Shown here in pieces: positions 20,054 through 31,918 of a stretch of 64,000 nt of DNA (position 1 is its first letter; each line of letters starts with the position of its first letter). A program made the translations under genes and the position numbers. The DNA comes from Cymodocea nodosa (taxonomy: Eukaryota; Streptophyta; Magnoliopsida; Alismatales; Cymodoceaceae). The notes below the pieces were generated by a model. The model ran no database searches and had not been told where the DNA came from. It saw only the letters and a program-made list of their open reading frames with translations. The stretch covers positions 5,396,501 through 5,460,500 of the forward strand of contig CM072347.1 in NCBI GenBank assembly GCA_036874045.1. The letters run 5' to 3'.

Positions 20054-21616
20054 GCGGGAAAGATTTTCTTGACAAAGTTTACAAATAACCTAAGTCCCCG
20101 TGTTATAAGTGTTTAAATAGGGTTTTTAGGCGTATAACTCAACGTGAAGATAAGTCGGGTTTAGAAATTAAATAAATATTGAATAAAGTTTATTCAATCA
20201 AGGTACTCGAAATATTCAAGTATAACTCGTTGAGTTAACTAACCTAACGAGTAAAACGCTGTCTAGAGGTAGTTTTACACGTTACCTTATCTAATATAAC
20301 GTCTAGTTAGTACACTTAAACAAGTTTCAGATGCTTCCAACTAAAACGTTCCGAAAACAACACACATGCTAAACTTAACATTATCTTGAGAACATTGTAA
20401 ACTATTTGAACATTTTGTCTTTTGAATCTAGAATAGTTTATTTGTCTTTTTAAATTATTTCATCAAGATTTTAAGAGGACATTAATTCAGATTAACTAAG
20501 ATTTGTATTTTAAATTATATTAATCTGTTTTTGACATTGTTAATGCTCCCCCTACAAATATACTTCAAATATATTCAATCAAAATACAAAATATACTTGT
20601 AGTGACAATAGATGTTAAGTATAACTATACTTTTACATTTTATTTTCAGAGACTTCCGTTATCCTGACATCATCAAAAATGATTTCCAGAATCAATTCCT
20701 ACTGTATATGAATCAAAACACAACTTTGAACTCAATTCGATTAATTCAAGGAGAATAAAAGAATGTATCTCAAATAAACGTTTTCAAAAGTACTAATGTT
20801 GATTCAATAAATCAGTAGTCATATTGGTATAAACTATATGCGATTCAAAGATATCTATAATTAATGAAACAACTTTTTCTTTTCAAAACAGTAAATATTG
20901 ATAATTTTCTTTAAAAGTTAGTTTGAAAAGCTTGAATCATACAAGAGCTTTCTAATGTACCCGTGTAATGAGCTTTCAGTCAACAATCCCAAATCTAATC
21001 AGGACCTTAGGTTGCCAGATTTAAAGAATCCTTGTTCAGGACAACAATCCTTACATACCTATCTGCTCAAGTACAAAAGGCTCGTGATCAAACTGATCAA
21101 TAAACTCTCAAAGATTTTCACTTTGTAAGCACTTTTCATTTTAAGTACAGTATATATGTATTCCATTAATACAGATGCAATAAAACATAAATCTCATACA
21201 ATTTTTACTTCTATGATTGTACTAAGAATATGAATCAGTTTCAATAAGCTTATACTTTTGATTAACAGTTTAAGATGAGTTACATATAACTTATTCTACA
21301 AGTTTAATCAATTAAGTCAAATTTATGCATGATCATATGCATTTTCCTTGATTCAAAGAAAACATTTAATCAAAATTTCAGAATGTTAGAAGTATTTAAT
21401 GTTTTTCATTTACACTTCCACTTAAAATCGTAAAAACCATTAAAATTGATAAACTACTTAAAATCAATAAGATACTACTATGATTTTACAATAAATACAT
21501 AGTATCTTAAGTAGTAGTTTAGATATTACTTTAGATATTTATAATAAGTATATAATATCTATGAGGTGAACAACATCATCAATAATATTTATCTTTTTAT
21601 GTGGAGTTTAAGCATT
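20054..21616 (-). other. Copia spacer between RNase H and third ORF
   Basis: A 1.56 kb noncoding spacer, AT-rich. It holds palindromic GTTGAGTTA pieces near 20150-20240 and the block shared with the gypsy family at 20650-21500. In SIRE elements the signal for splicing to the third ORF is expected here; I could not pick one acceptor. Confidence 0.7.
20650..21500 (-). repeat. Noncoding block shared with the gypsy 3' region (copia copy)
   Basis: On the minus strand it contains 'attgcatctgtattaatgg', 'gatcacgagccttttgtact', 'aggtatgtaaggattgttg', 'ctgggattgttgactgaaag'-like and 'gctcttgtatgattcaagct' in the same order and sense as E1 9290-10200 and E3 46740-47620. It continues past 'tttgagatacattcttttat'. 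This is too long and ordered for chance. Confidence 0.78.
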
Positions 21617-24600
21617 TTACACATCACATAGCCTACAAATACCTAAATTTAATCTAATGTTGTAGAATGTATTTTCGTCTAGAGGTTTTGTAAATATATC
21701 AGCTAATTGATTTTTACTAGACACAAATTCTAATTTAATTTTTCCTTTAATTACGTTATCTCTTAGAAAATGATGTTTAACCTCTATATGCTTTGCTCTT
21801 GAATGTAATACAGGATTTTTGGAAAGATTTATTGCAGAACTACTATCACAATAAATCTCAGTTGTATCATAAGATAATCCAAAATCTTCTAAAGTTTGCC
21901 TTATCCATAGAATCTGAGTGCAACACAGTGCAGCACCAACATATTCAGCTTCTGTAGTAGAAAGTGCTACACAGTTTTGCTTTTTACTAAACCATGACAC
22001 CAAATTATTTCCCAATAATTGACATGTGCCACTGGTACTCTTTCTATCAGATTTAGATCCTGCATAATCAGCATCAGTATATCCTATAAGATCTATTGAA
22101 CTATCCTTAGAATAATACAGTCCGAAATTTTTAGTTCCTTGTATATATCTAAATATTCTTTTAACTGCAATTAAGTGTGATTCTTTAGGATTAGATTAAA
22201 ATCTAGCACAAACACACACAACAAACATAATATCAAGTCTACTAGCAGTCAAATAAAGTAAAGAACCAATCATACTTCTGTATTTTCTTTGATCTATAGA
22301 TTTTCCTATGTCATCAATATCTAATTTAAAGTAGTACTCATAGGAGTTCCTCGAATCCTTGTATCATTAAAATTAAATTTCTTAAGCATTTCATCTGCAT
22401 ATTTTTCCTGATTTAAAAATATACCTTTATCCATTTGCTTAATTTGAAGTCCTAGAAAATATGAAAGTTCACCAATCATACTCATTTCAAACTGATTAGT
22501 CATCTCTTCAGAGAATATTTCTATCAACTTATCAAAGGTTGCTCCAAAGATTATATCATCTACATATATTTGAACAACAATCTGATCTTTACCATCTCTC
22601 TTAATAAATAGAGTATGATCCACTTTTCCCATGATATAGCCTTTTTCTATTAAAAAAGTAAACAATCTTTCATACCATGATCTAGGTGCTTGCTTCAAAC
22701 CATATAAGGCTTTCTTCAATTTATACACAAAGTTAGGATTTTTAATATCTTCAAATCTAGGTGGTTGTTTTACATAGACTTCTTCATTAATTAAACCATT
22801 TAGAAATGCACTCTTTACATCCATTTGATATAATTTAAAATCCATATAACAAGCATAGGCCAATAATATTCTAATACTTTCTAACCTATCCATAGGAGCA
22901 AATGTTTCATCATAATCTAATCCTCTTCCTGTGTATACCCTTGTGCAACTAATCTAGCTTTATTCCTTATAATTTGACCAGTTTCGTTAGTTTTGTTTCT
23001 AAAGATCCACTTTGTACCTATTATGGACTGATTTTCTAGTGGAGAGACTAATTCCCATACATCATTTCTGATGAATTGATTTAGTTCTTCTTGCATTGCC
23101 ACTATCCAATTTTCATCAGATAATGCTTCTTGTATATTCCTTAGTTCCACCATAGAAACAAACATACACATACTATTTAAATTTACTGAAGCTCTAGTTT
23201 TAACTCCCTCATTAATATTACCAATGACTTGAGTAATGGGATGTGATGAAGAATAATGCCAATTTCTCTGATTTTCCTCAATATTCTCATCAACATCTGA
23301 AAGTCCATCACTTTCATCCTTGGTTTGATCATTTAAGTTCATATTTTTGATTTTCTCAAATAAATCATCAATCTCTCTATTGATCTTTAACTCATTTGGA
23401 AAATTGATCAAGTCATCATTATCAACTTTAGATTGAGATTCTCTAAGAGAATTTTCATTGAAGCTTACATAGAGGGTTTCTTCAATAGTCCTAGAAGTCT
23501 TGTTATATACTCTATAGGCTTTACTTCTAGTAGAGTAACCTACAAAAATTCCTTCATCCGATTTGGCTTGAAATTTATCCTTTTTATCCTTAGTATTAAG
23601 AATAAAACACTTGCAGCCAAATGGTTTCATATAAGAAATTTTTGGAACCCTATTAAACATAATTTCAAAAGGAGTTTTATTAACATGAGGTCTTAAATGA
23701 CTTCTGTTAATAACATAACAAGCTGTATTTACTGCTTCAGCCCAAAGATTTTGAGGTAACTTATGTTCATTCAACATAGTTCTGGCCATTTCTTGAAGTG
23801 ATCTATTCTTTCTCTCAACAACACCATTTTGACACGGTGCTCTTGGAAAAGAAAATATGTGATCAATGTCATACTCATTACAATAGTTATCCATTTGATC
23901 ATTATCAAATTCAGTTCCATGATCACTCCTAAGTTTTTGAATAGAGACACTTTGCTCATTTTGAACAAAATTGCAAAATATTTTAAATTTTTCAAAAACT
24001 TCTGTCTTAGATGCTAGAAAATATACCCAAGTGTATCTAGAGAAGTCATCTACTAAAACAAATACATAGCATTTACCACCAAGACTCATGATTCTTGTTG
24101 GTCCAAATAGATCCATATGTATAAGTTCTAAGACTCTCTTGCTTGAAATATTAGTTTTGGATTTAAAAGAGTTTTTGTGAAGTTTACTTAACTCACATGC
24201 ATCATACATAAAGTTCTTTGAGTATTTAATCTTTGGTAAACCTCCCACTAAATGTTTTCTAGATAGTTTATGTAACAGTCTCATATTTATATGCCCATTC
24301 CTTCTATGCCATAGATATGCATCACTAGTTTCAGCTAGCAAACATGAATTTAAATCAACTGCACTAGAAGGTAAAGATAAAATACATAGAGAACCTTTTC
24401 TTTTTGCAATAAACTTAATTTCATCTGTATTTTTATCAATTATTTTGCATACATTATCTTCAAACACTACATAATATCCATTTTCAGTTAGTTTTATGAC
24501 ACTCAGCAAATTAAATCCTAGGTTTTCTACATATAGTACATTCGAAATAACACAAGTAGGAGTTATTTGAACATTGCCCGTACCTATGATTTTATCTTTG

Positions 24601-24728
24601 CTTTTGTTTCCAAATGTTACACTTCCTTTCATGGTATTTGTAAAATTTTGTAATAGACTTTTTTGTCCGGTCATGTGACTTGACGCTCCACTGTCCAAGA
24701 TCCATTTTGATGTTGTTTCCTCCTGCAA
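21617..24728 (-). pseudogene. pol: Copia pol: protease, integrase, reverse transcriptase, RNase H, fossil
   Basis: Protease active site WILDSGASSHMTG near the start. The GAG-pre-integrase zinc motif (LWHRRNGHINMRLL) is followed by integrase core residues in IHMDLFGPT, RSDHGTEFDN and GVVERKNRSL (D,D,E). RT has WIFRNKTNETGQIIRNKARL, QMDVKSAFLNG, ALYGLKQAPRSWYERL and the catalytic IYVDDIIFG. RNase H has STTEAEYVGAALCCTQILWI and ADIFTKPLDE. Protease through early RT is one open frame of 603 residues. About three breaks overall. Protease-integrase-RT order is diagnostic for Ty1/copia. Confidence 0.95.
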
Positions 24729-24734
24729 TACAAA

Positions 24735-26988
24735 TTAAGAAAAACTTTTTCTTGGTACCCAATGTTGTTGAGGACCAAGTTCATTAAACGCATATTTCTT
24801 CTTTTTGTTTAAAAATAGTTTAACATTTTCATTTATATTCTTATTAGTTGTAAGTACTATTGATTTATCATTAGCTTCATACTCACATATAGCATTATTA
24901 CTTTTGCAATCATTCTTTTTGTTTTCAGATGTAGTATAATCAAGACCAAACATATTTTTATCAGATGTTAATTTATTTTGGTCATGCTTATACATTTCTG
25001 TAAGTTCATACCAAGATTTTGTACTTGTATTAACACTTTCCGTAAATACAAAATCTTTTTCTGCACAAGAATTTTTTGTTTTATCACATGTAGAATGAGT
25101 AATTGGTCTAATACCAGTGTATTGAATTACATGCTCAGGTTTCTGAATTTTCAGTTTACTATAATTATCTGAAATTTTAGAAACACTAGAAACTGAATTT
25201 CCAAAACAAGAAACAAGATTTTTAGAAACATTTATAGTCATGTTAGAAGTACAATTTGACAAATCACATTGATTTATATTATTACTGCATGATTCATCCC
25301 TTGAAGTATCTACTTCTACATATTTATTACCTTGTTTCATAATAAAAGGAATTTTAGTCTTAGATTTACTTGAACTGCAACTAATAAATCCTTTATTGGC
25401 TTGAGATTCAGGATATTCAGGATAATCAAATCCTAAGCCAAATTTATAAGACACCGCAGGGGTACTAGTTAGTTTGTCTAACTTAGTTTGACTTAAATTC
25501 CATTTCTCAAAGGTAGAATTTAAATCTTGCTCTCTTAGTTTTAATTTATCTATCTCTAATTCAAGTTCATTTATATTGTTTCTCAACATTTCATTTTCAG
25601 ATTCTATCTTTAATTTTTCAGCATTTATATTTTGTATTTGTTCATGCAAGATACATTCATTAAATCTAAATTTTTGCAAATCTCTAGCATGATTTTCATT
25701 ATCACATTTAAACTTTTCTAAAGTAGTAGATAGGAAACAATTTTCTTCTTCCATGATGTATGAAGATTTTCTAATATTCTTATTTTCCAGTTTACATACT
25801 TTAAGTTTTTGTAATAATGCATGATAAGCACATAATAATTCATCAAAGTTGAAATCTGAATGACTTTCAAGATCAAATATTACCTCAAACTCATCTACCA
25901 TGAAGCACACATGAGCAACGTCTTCTAACTCTTGTTCTCCTTCTGAATGTGAAGATTTTGATACTGATTCCTTAGATTCAGACTCTTCAGACGTGTCATC
26001 CCAAGTGACCTTCAAAGCCTTTTTCTTGTAAAACTTTTTCTAAGTTTTCTAAGCCATCTTCTTCTGATTTGTCCTACTTTGTTTTTCATTTTTCCTCATA
26101 GGACAATCTGGAGAAAGATGTCCAGGTTTCTTACAGTTGTAACATACATACTTTCTAGATGAAGAATTCTTGTCATTCAATGATTTTGACATTGAGGGTT
26201 TATCATTTTTGTTCCTTTGTTGTTTCCTAACTTTCCATGCTTTCTTGAATTTCCTAGTCAGCAAAATCAAATCCTCGTCAGAATCAGTAGATATATCAGA
26301 ATCTGAATTAATTTCAAAGGCTATTTCTTTCTTCATTTTTAGTTTGTTGTGACTCAGTGATTCATTTAATTGAACTTCATAAGCTGTTAAATTTCCTATA
26401 AGTTCATTCATAGAATAAACATTTAAATCTCATGATTCCTCAATTGATGTTATTTTTTGAGACCATTTAAAACTTAGGGATCTGAGAATTTTCCTCACCA
26501 AATCCTTCTGTTCAAAATTCTTTCCTAAACATTTTAAAGAGTTTATGATATCAAGAAATCTGGAAAACATCTCAGAAATATTTTCGTCTTCATGCATCTT
26601 AAAGAGTTCATACTTATGAATCAACATGTTTATTTTTGTCTCTTTAACTTGAGAAGTACCTTCATGTGAAACTTCTAATGCATGTCACACCTCATAAGCA
26701 GATTTATATGCCGACACTTTACTGAACTGTTCATAACTCAATGCACAAAATAAAATATTTAAGCCCTTAGCATTCAGAGTTTCATTTTCTTTTTCAGTAA
26801 TTGTCCAATTATTATAAGGAGTATTTAACGGAGTATATAGAAATCATGAACCACAACTTATGATCTATACTTTGAAGAAAAACAGTCATCCTATATTTCC
26901 AATATTCAAAATGTATTCCATCAAATAACGGAGGACGATTAAGATTTTGGCCTTCATATAAAGAAAAATTACCATTTCCAGTAGCCAT
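24735..26988 (-). pseudogene. gag: Copia gag with zinc knuckle and long coiled-coil extension, fossil
   Basis: It opens MATGNGNFSLYEGQNLNRPP with the LFDGIHFEYWKYRM motif typical of copia gag (start chosen at 26988). A UBN2-like part (FKMHEDENISEMFSRFLDII) and the zinc knuckle CYNCKKPGHLSPDC follow. The long C-terminal extension is acidic and then coiled-coil rich (INELELEIDKLKLREQDLNS), as in SIRE elements. It directly precedes the protease region of pol. About five breaks. Confidence 0.9.
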
Positions 26989-27188
26989 TTTACCTTAGAT
27001 TTTTCAACCTATTTAATTTTAAACAGTCTAAAAACTTTAAAGCAACTTGAGCCTTAAATCAATAGAGTTAAATGTATGCTCAAATATTAATTTCTGTTTA
27101 AAAACAAGGAAGGTAGAATAAGCAATGATATTAAATAAGTTGGTATCGATTTTATATCAAAGATTATTAACAAAGCTCTGATACCACT
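26989..27188 (-). promoter_or_regulatory. Copia leader and initiator-Met primer-binding site
   Basis: On the minus strand TGGTATCAGAGC (27175-27186) is complementary to the 3' end of plant initiator-Met tRNA and lies two bases past the LTR end. The rest is a ~190-base leader to gag. Confidence 0.95.
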
Positions 27189-28802
27189 TGTAGGATCGTA
27201 TGGCTACACAAGAGGGGGGTGAATTGTGTATCTTTAATATTTTCTGAAATATAGTTGAAACTTTAAAACTCAAAAACAAGTCGAGACATTGTTTTCATAA
27301 AATCATTTTTATTTAAGGTTTCAATTACAATATACAATTCAATTCTCCTCAGAAATTGTAGATGCAATTATATTTCGATACCATGTATCATCTAAACAAT
27401 TTCATAACTACAAACAGAGAAAACTAATTTGCAGAATTTAAAACTTTTCTCCCTGTTTGAGATCTTTCTTCTTCTTCTTTTTCTTCTCCAGCAATTCTTC
27501 AGTAACGAATATCTTGTCTTTTCATGCTTCACCGAATTTGCTTTCTTCTGATACTTCAAATCTTCAGTGACGAAAATCTTACCTTTTTATGCTTCACTGA
27601 ACTTTCTTCCACTTGAGAGATTTTCCTTGAGAAGGTGTTTTTGATCCCTGAAAAAGATTTTTCTTTTGGTGTGCAGGGATGGTTTGATCCTTGAAAAGAT
27701 TTTTCATTTTGTGTGCAAGGATAAATTGATCAACGAGAATTCTATGCCTTTTATACTGTATCTTCATTTCATGCATATCTTTCACGTTTAAACACCACCA
27801 GTTTTCCACTTCTCCACGTCTTTTCTTTTTCCTTCAGCGAAACACACACGTTCTAACCCACATTTATATTTCGAATTTTCTTTAATCATCAGTCCTGGAT
27901 CTCTGAAAAATTTCCTACAAAATAAACTTTCTCGTCCAAAAGTTTTTCATCAGTGTAATAAGAAGTCGTTACTTTAATGTTAACTAAACGAGTAACACAA
28001 GTATATATATAACTTAACATTTCTAACTTAACGAGTTCCTCATGTGCCATTTCACGTGACAAGTACTGTAGCTAACTCAATGAACTATGTCCGTGGTGTT
28101 ATGCTATCTCAACGAACCATCTCCGTTGTGTTATGATAACTCAACGAACCATCTCCATTGTGTTATGATAACTCAACGAACCAGCAATAAACAAATGTTT
28201 TTATAATAAGAATTTTACCACGTGCAAAAATAACAACTTAAGTTTATAACGCTAACCTAACACGTTGCGTTAGTATTCAATATAGCAACTCAACGTGTTT
28301 AGTTATGTTAACTTAACGAGTTAAACATGTGTACCTCACGTGATACAATACAACATTCGTAACTTATAATTTCACCACGTGTATAACACTAACTTAACGA
28401 GTTTGTCTCTTCTTTTACTCACTAACTTAACGAGTTATCATGTGACCTATTTTAACCTTTAAGCCTCTAACTTAACGAGTTCTCACGTGACCTCTATACA
28501 AACAAAACTCTAACTTAACGAGTTGTCTAAACGTGCACTGTTCATGATACAGAAGATATAACATTAAAACATATCATGCTTTTCAATAAAAAACACACGT
28601 TAACTTAACGTTTAGCTAAATGAGAAATTAATGCAACGAAACGACTAGTTATTAACTTAAGATCCAATACAGACAAGTATTTATATCAATAAGATTTTTC
28701 TGTATTAATTGATGATTTTAATTTCTTTTCACAAGCAATAGTAATTGAGCAAATATAATTATTTTCATTCAGCACACATCATCAAAACAAAAATACTCAA
28801 CA
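27189..28802 (-). repeat. Copia 5' LTR
   Basis: 1614 bp, TG...CA ends. It is longer than its partner, mainly through one extra ~32 bp unit of the TAACTCAACGAACCATCTCC type (about 28104-28170). It contains CACGTG boxes and repeated TTAACGAGTT motifs in U3. Confidence 0.95.
28219..28656 (-). repeat. U3 block shared with gypsy LTR A2 (copia copy)
   Basis: About 438 bp from CACGTGCAAAAATAACAACT to the 'gcaacgaaacgactagttat' end matches 30073-30508 in reverse complement at roughly nine bases in ten. Because the copia element is on the minus strand, the block has the same sense in both LTRs. The other copia LTR has it at 16683-17116. Confidence 0.88.
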
Positions 28803-28807
28803 GACTG
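28803..28807. repeat. Target-site duplication GACTG, right copy
   Basis: GACTG immediately follows the copia LTR end CAACA. The host sequence then resumes as ATTGAACTTG, exactly continuing E2. Confidence 0.97.
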
Positions 28808-29727
28808 ATTGAACTTGTAGATTGATTTATGTGTAGATCTTATTAAACTACAGAAAAAGTATGAGCTTATTGAGATGGATTCATATTTTCAGTAAATGAT
28901 AGAAGTGGAACTATATGAGATTGGTGTTTTACTACATCTGTATTAATGAAATACATACATATATAGTATGTGATTAATGTTTTGTTTTGTGTTTGTAGTT
29001 TTGATTGAAAAAAAAAAAAAAAATTGAGAGTTTATTGACTTGTTTGATCACGAGCCTTTTGTACTTGAGTAGTTAGGTATGTAAGGATTGTTGACCTGAA
29101 AAATGACTCTTAAAATCTGACAACCTAAGATCCTGATCAGATCTGAGATTGTTGACTGAAAGCTCGTTACATGAGTACATTAGAAAGCTCTTGTATGATT
29201 CAAGCTTGTCAAATTAACTTTTAAAGTATGAAAAAAAAAAAAAAAATACATATACTGTTCTGAAAAGATACAAGTGTTTTGTGAAATACAGATATCTTAT
29301 GAATCGAGTATATTTTCTGTTATTTAGAATTGCTGAAATATGAATCTGTAATTGACTTTTGAAGTTGTTTAATGGAGATACAATTCTTTATTCTACTTGT
29401 CTTAATCATATTGAATTAGATTGTATTTTGATTCGTATGTTGTTGAAATTTCTTCTAGAAATCTTTTTGGAAAATTCAGGATGACAGATGATGAAAAGAA
29501 AAACAAACGATAATATAATTAATACATATATGATGATGATATACTTGGTATGTAATTTACATATATTCTAAGTATATTTGCAGGTTGATTACTGAAACAT
29601 ACAGAATATATTTTTATGCTAAATAGAAGAAAAACAAAAGGGGAAGAATTAATTCTAGCACTTTTAAAGACCAATTAATTAGATCTTAGTTTGCTAAGGG
29701 ACTAGCAAAAATTAGGTATGGGGGAAG
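28808..29727 (+). other. E2 3' noncoding region, right of the copia insertion, with polypurine tract
   Basis: It continues the block matched at E1 9470-10425, including the copia-shared landmarks (29030-29225). It ends in the hairpin TTTGCTAAGGGACTAGCAAA and TTAGGTATGGGGGAAG (29690-29727) against LTR A2. No gene. Confidence 0.8.
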
Positions 29728-31879
29728 TGTTTAGAATGAAAAAGTGCATATTATTAACGGTTAAATGATGGTTAATTGCACAATATTTAGCTTATCATAT
29801 ATGAATTAAGCCATTATGTTATAATTGCACTGTTATATGCTTTAATTGAAGAATCTGCTTAATTTGGGGGAATTAATGTTAATTTAGTACATTTATGAAC
29901 TGTCGGTAAGTTGTAGGGTGTGAAATTCTTAAGTATCCGAATTTTCTGATATTTCGGACATTTATGTTTAACATACCGAACAAATTTGGGCAGTTATGTT
30001 TAACAGACCGAATATGTATCGGATAGTTATGTTTAAATTGCCGAGCAGTTATGTTTTGAAAGTTTCCTGTAGTTAACAACTAGTTGTTTCGTTGCATTAA
30101 TTTCTCATTTAGCTAAACATTAAGTTAACATGTGTTTTTATTGAAAAGCATGATATGTTTTAAAGTTATATCTTCTGTATCATGAACAGTGCACGTTTAG
30201 ACAACTCGTTAAGTTAGAGTTTTGTTTGTAAAGAGGTCACCTGAGAACTCGTTAAGTTAAAGGATTAAAGGTTAAAATAGGTCACGTAATAACTCGTTAA
30301 ATTAGTGAGTAAAAGAAGAGACGAACTCGTTAAGTTAGTGTTATACACGTGGTGAAATTATAAGTTACGAATGTTGTATTGTATCACGTGAGGTGCACAT
30401 GTTTAACTCGATAAGTTAACATAACAAAATGCGTTGAGTTGCTATATTGAACACTAAGGCAATGCGTTAGGTTAGCGTTATAAACTTAAGTTGTTATTTT
30501 TGCACGTGTTTTATAGTTAAATCAACGAAGAAAGTCCGTTGAGTTATCTGTAACTCCACAAACTATATATTTTCTAATATGCCACTGTAATAGTTGCAGA
30601 AATAGGACAGTTGGAAGGAAAAACCACGTTTGCACGTATCACGCAGGAATTCAATCGCGTAGGGAAAAGAAATCATCGCCGTTGATATGAATGAAGGAAA
30701 TCCAACTAATCATTCAAGTAGAAGCAGTTACTACTGAAGAAATATAAAAGAAAAGAAGAAAAAAAGAACAAGTGTGTGATCGATGGACGGCCAGTGTATA
30801 CAGAGGAGGAGCACCGAGCTTTCTGAAGACAGTATCAGCGATTCTCTAAAGTATCACACCAACCATCGGAGGTCTGTGAGGATACTTGCCTGATGTCGGG
30901 TCGATTCCGAGCCAAACACAGTGCCTGACAACCACTGTGAGGAGTGATCACGTCACAGGAAGGGAAGCCATTTTCACCAAGCGTCAACTCATATTTCAGG
31001 AGATCGTAAAGCTTTTAGCCTTGGCTTTGGGTTGATGCCTATATGCTGAAGAGGAGATCATCTTGCAATTCTAGACTTGCGATTCTATAGGGAGAGGAGA
31101 CAGGATTGTAAGTGGTTTAATTTTCAGTGGTGTAATCGCGTTGCAAGTAGTGTTAGAAGTATTTACTATCAAGTGAGATTACTTTACATTTCACTTATCG
31201 CCCATTTCCATGTTCATATTAAAACAAAAATACCAAAAACAATTTATCTATGTTTGTATGTTGTATTTGAGTGTTGTATTATTTGTGTTGTATCGTGATT
31301 AATGTTATCTTTGTTAGTGTTGTGGTTATTTTATGTTTACTTTAGTTTTACAGTTTACTGAAATTGGTTCGTTCAAAAGACTTAAAGATTTTAATGGTTA
31401 CTGTTTGAATTATCTGAATGTTAGTATTGCTCAATGATAAATCCAATGTTAACTAACATTAAAGAGCTTAATTGATGTTATTTACAATCTGTGAAATCGC
31501 CCAATGGTTGGTCGAATTCCTCTGTAAATAACAGTATTAAAAAGAAAAGGCAAGCTCATGGAGTTAACTTAAGTCCACGAGGTTAGTCCGTTGAGTTATC
31601 CATAACTCAACGAACTTAGTCCGTTGAGTTAGCTGTAATTCAACGGAGAGCTTATTGAATATATAAATTTGATTTTTAACAAACGAACAGTTCTCAAATT
31701 CGTCAGTAATTCCCTATGGGATCGACCTGTACTTGCACACTGATACAATAGACACTGTGCACTTGTAGTTAAAGTACAAATTGGAATTAATATCTAAATT
31801 GTATTAAAGGTTGTTTGTTTACTTCTAAAAGAAAGAATAGACATAAAGATAAATTAATTAAGTAAAAACAAAAGTAACA
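29728..31879 (+). repeat. LTR A2 (3' LTR of E2)
   Basis: 2152 bp from TGTTTAGAATGAAAAAGTGC to ...AAAAGTAACA. TATA box TATAAAAG at 30743-30750. Candidate LTR intron GTAAGTGG (31108) to TTTTACAG (31353). GTTGAGTTA palindromes at 30537-30560 and 31560-31650. U3 holds a block absent from most of LTR A1 but shared with the copia LTR (30073-30508). It is followed by a decayed primer-site sequence. Confidence 0.85.
30073..30508 (+). repeat. U3 block shared with copia LTR (gypsy copy)
   Basis: A region with repeated AACTCGTTAAGTTAG motifs and CACGTG-type boxes, matching the copia LTR in the same sense. LTR A1 carries only its last ~115 bp (about 10740-10855). Confidence 0.88.
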
Positions 31880-31918
31880 AATCCAAGTTTTTCTAGTGTA
31901 GTGTTGGGAAAACCCAAG
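31880..31918 (+). other. Decayed primer site and leader stub after LTR A2
   Basis: 'agtttttctagtgtagtgtt' and 'gggaaaacccaagca' match the start of the E2 leader (12218-12255). The sequence then switches to the body of LTR B. This marks a recombination junction between an internal leader and another LTR. Confidence 0.65.

Larger units (their letters stand above)
15685..28802 (-). mobile_element. SIRE/Maximus-type Ty1/copia retrotransposon with env-like third ORF
   Basis: A 13,118 bp element with two LTRs (15685-17261 and 27189-28802), perfect GACTG duplications, an initiator-Met primer site (27175-27186) and a SIRE-type polypurine tract (17262-17287). Gag (24735-26988), pol with protease-integrase-RT-RNase H order (21617-24728) and a third ORF (17879-20053) follow. 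The LTRs agree at roughly 97-98% by eye over the parts compared. At a typical plant rate this suggests an age on the order of one million years, and it is clearly younger than E2. Structurally complete, with about ten breaks in total. Confidence 0.95.
10426..31879 (+). mobile_element. Element E2: non-autonomous Athila derivative, LTR-gag-F-box-LTR, split by a copia insertion
   Basis: Parts: LTR A1 (10426-12212), decayed primer site, gag (12335-13522), F-box gene (13711-14850), internal polypurine tract (15270-15309), copia insertion with target duplication (15680-28807), polypurine tract (29690-29727) and LTR A2 (29728-31879). Without the insertion it would be about 8.3 kb. No protease, RT or integrase is present between the LTRs, so it would depend on a relative such as E1 or E3. 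It has about three breaks in its coding parts. The two LTRs differ by a large U3 block, so they may not be an original pair. Confidence 0.82.
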
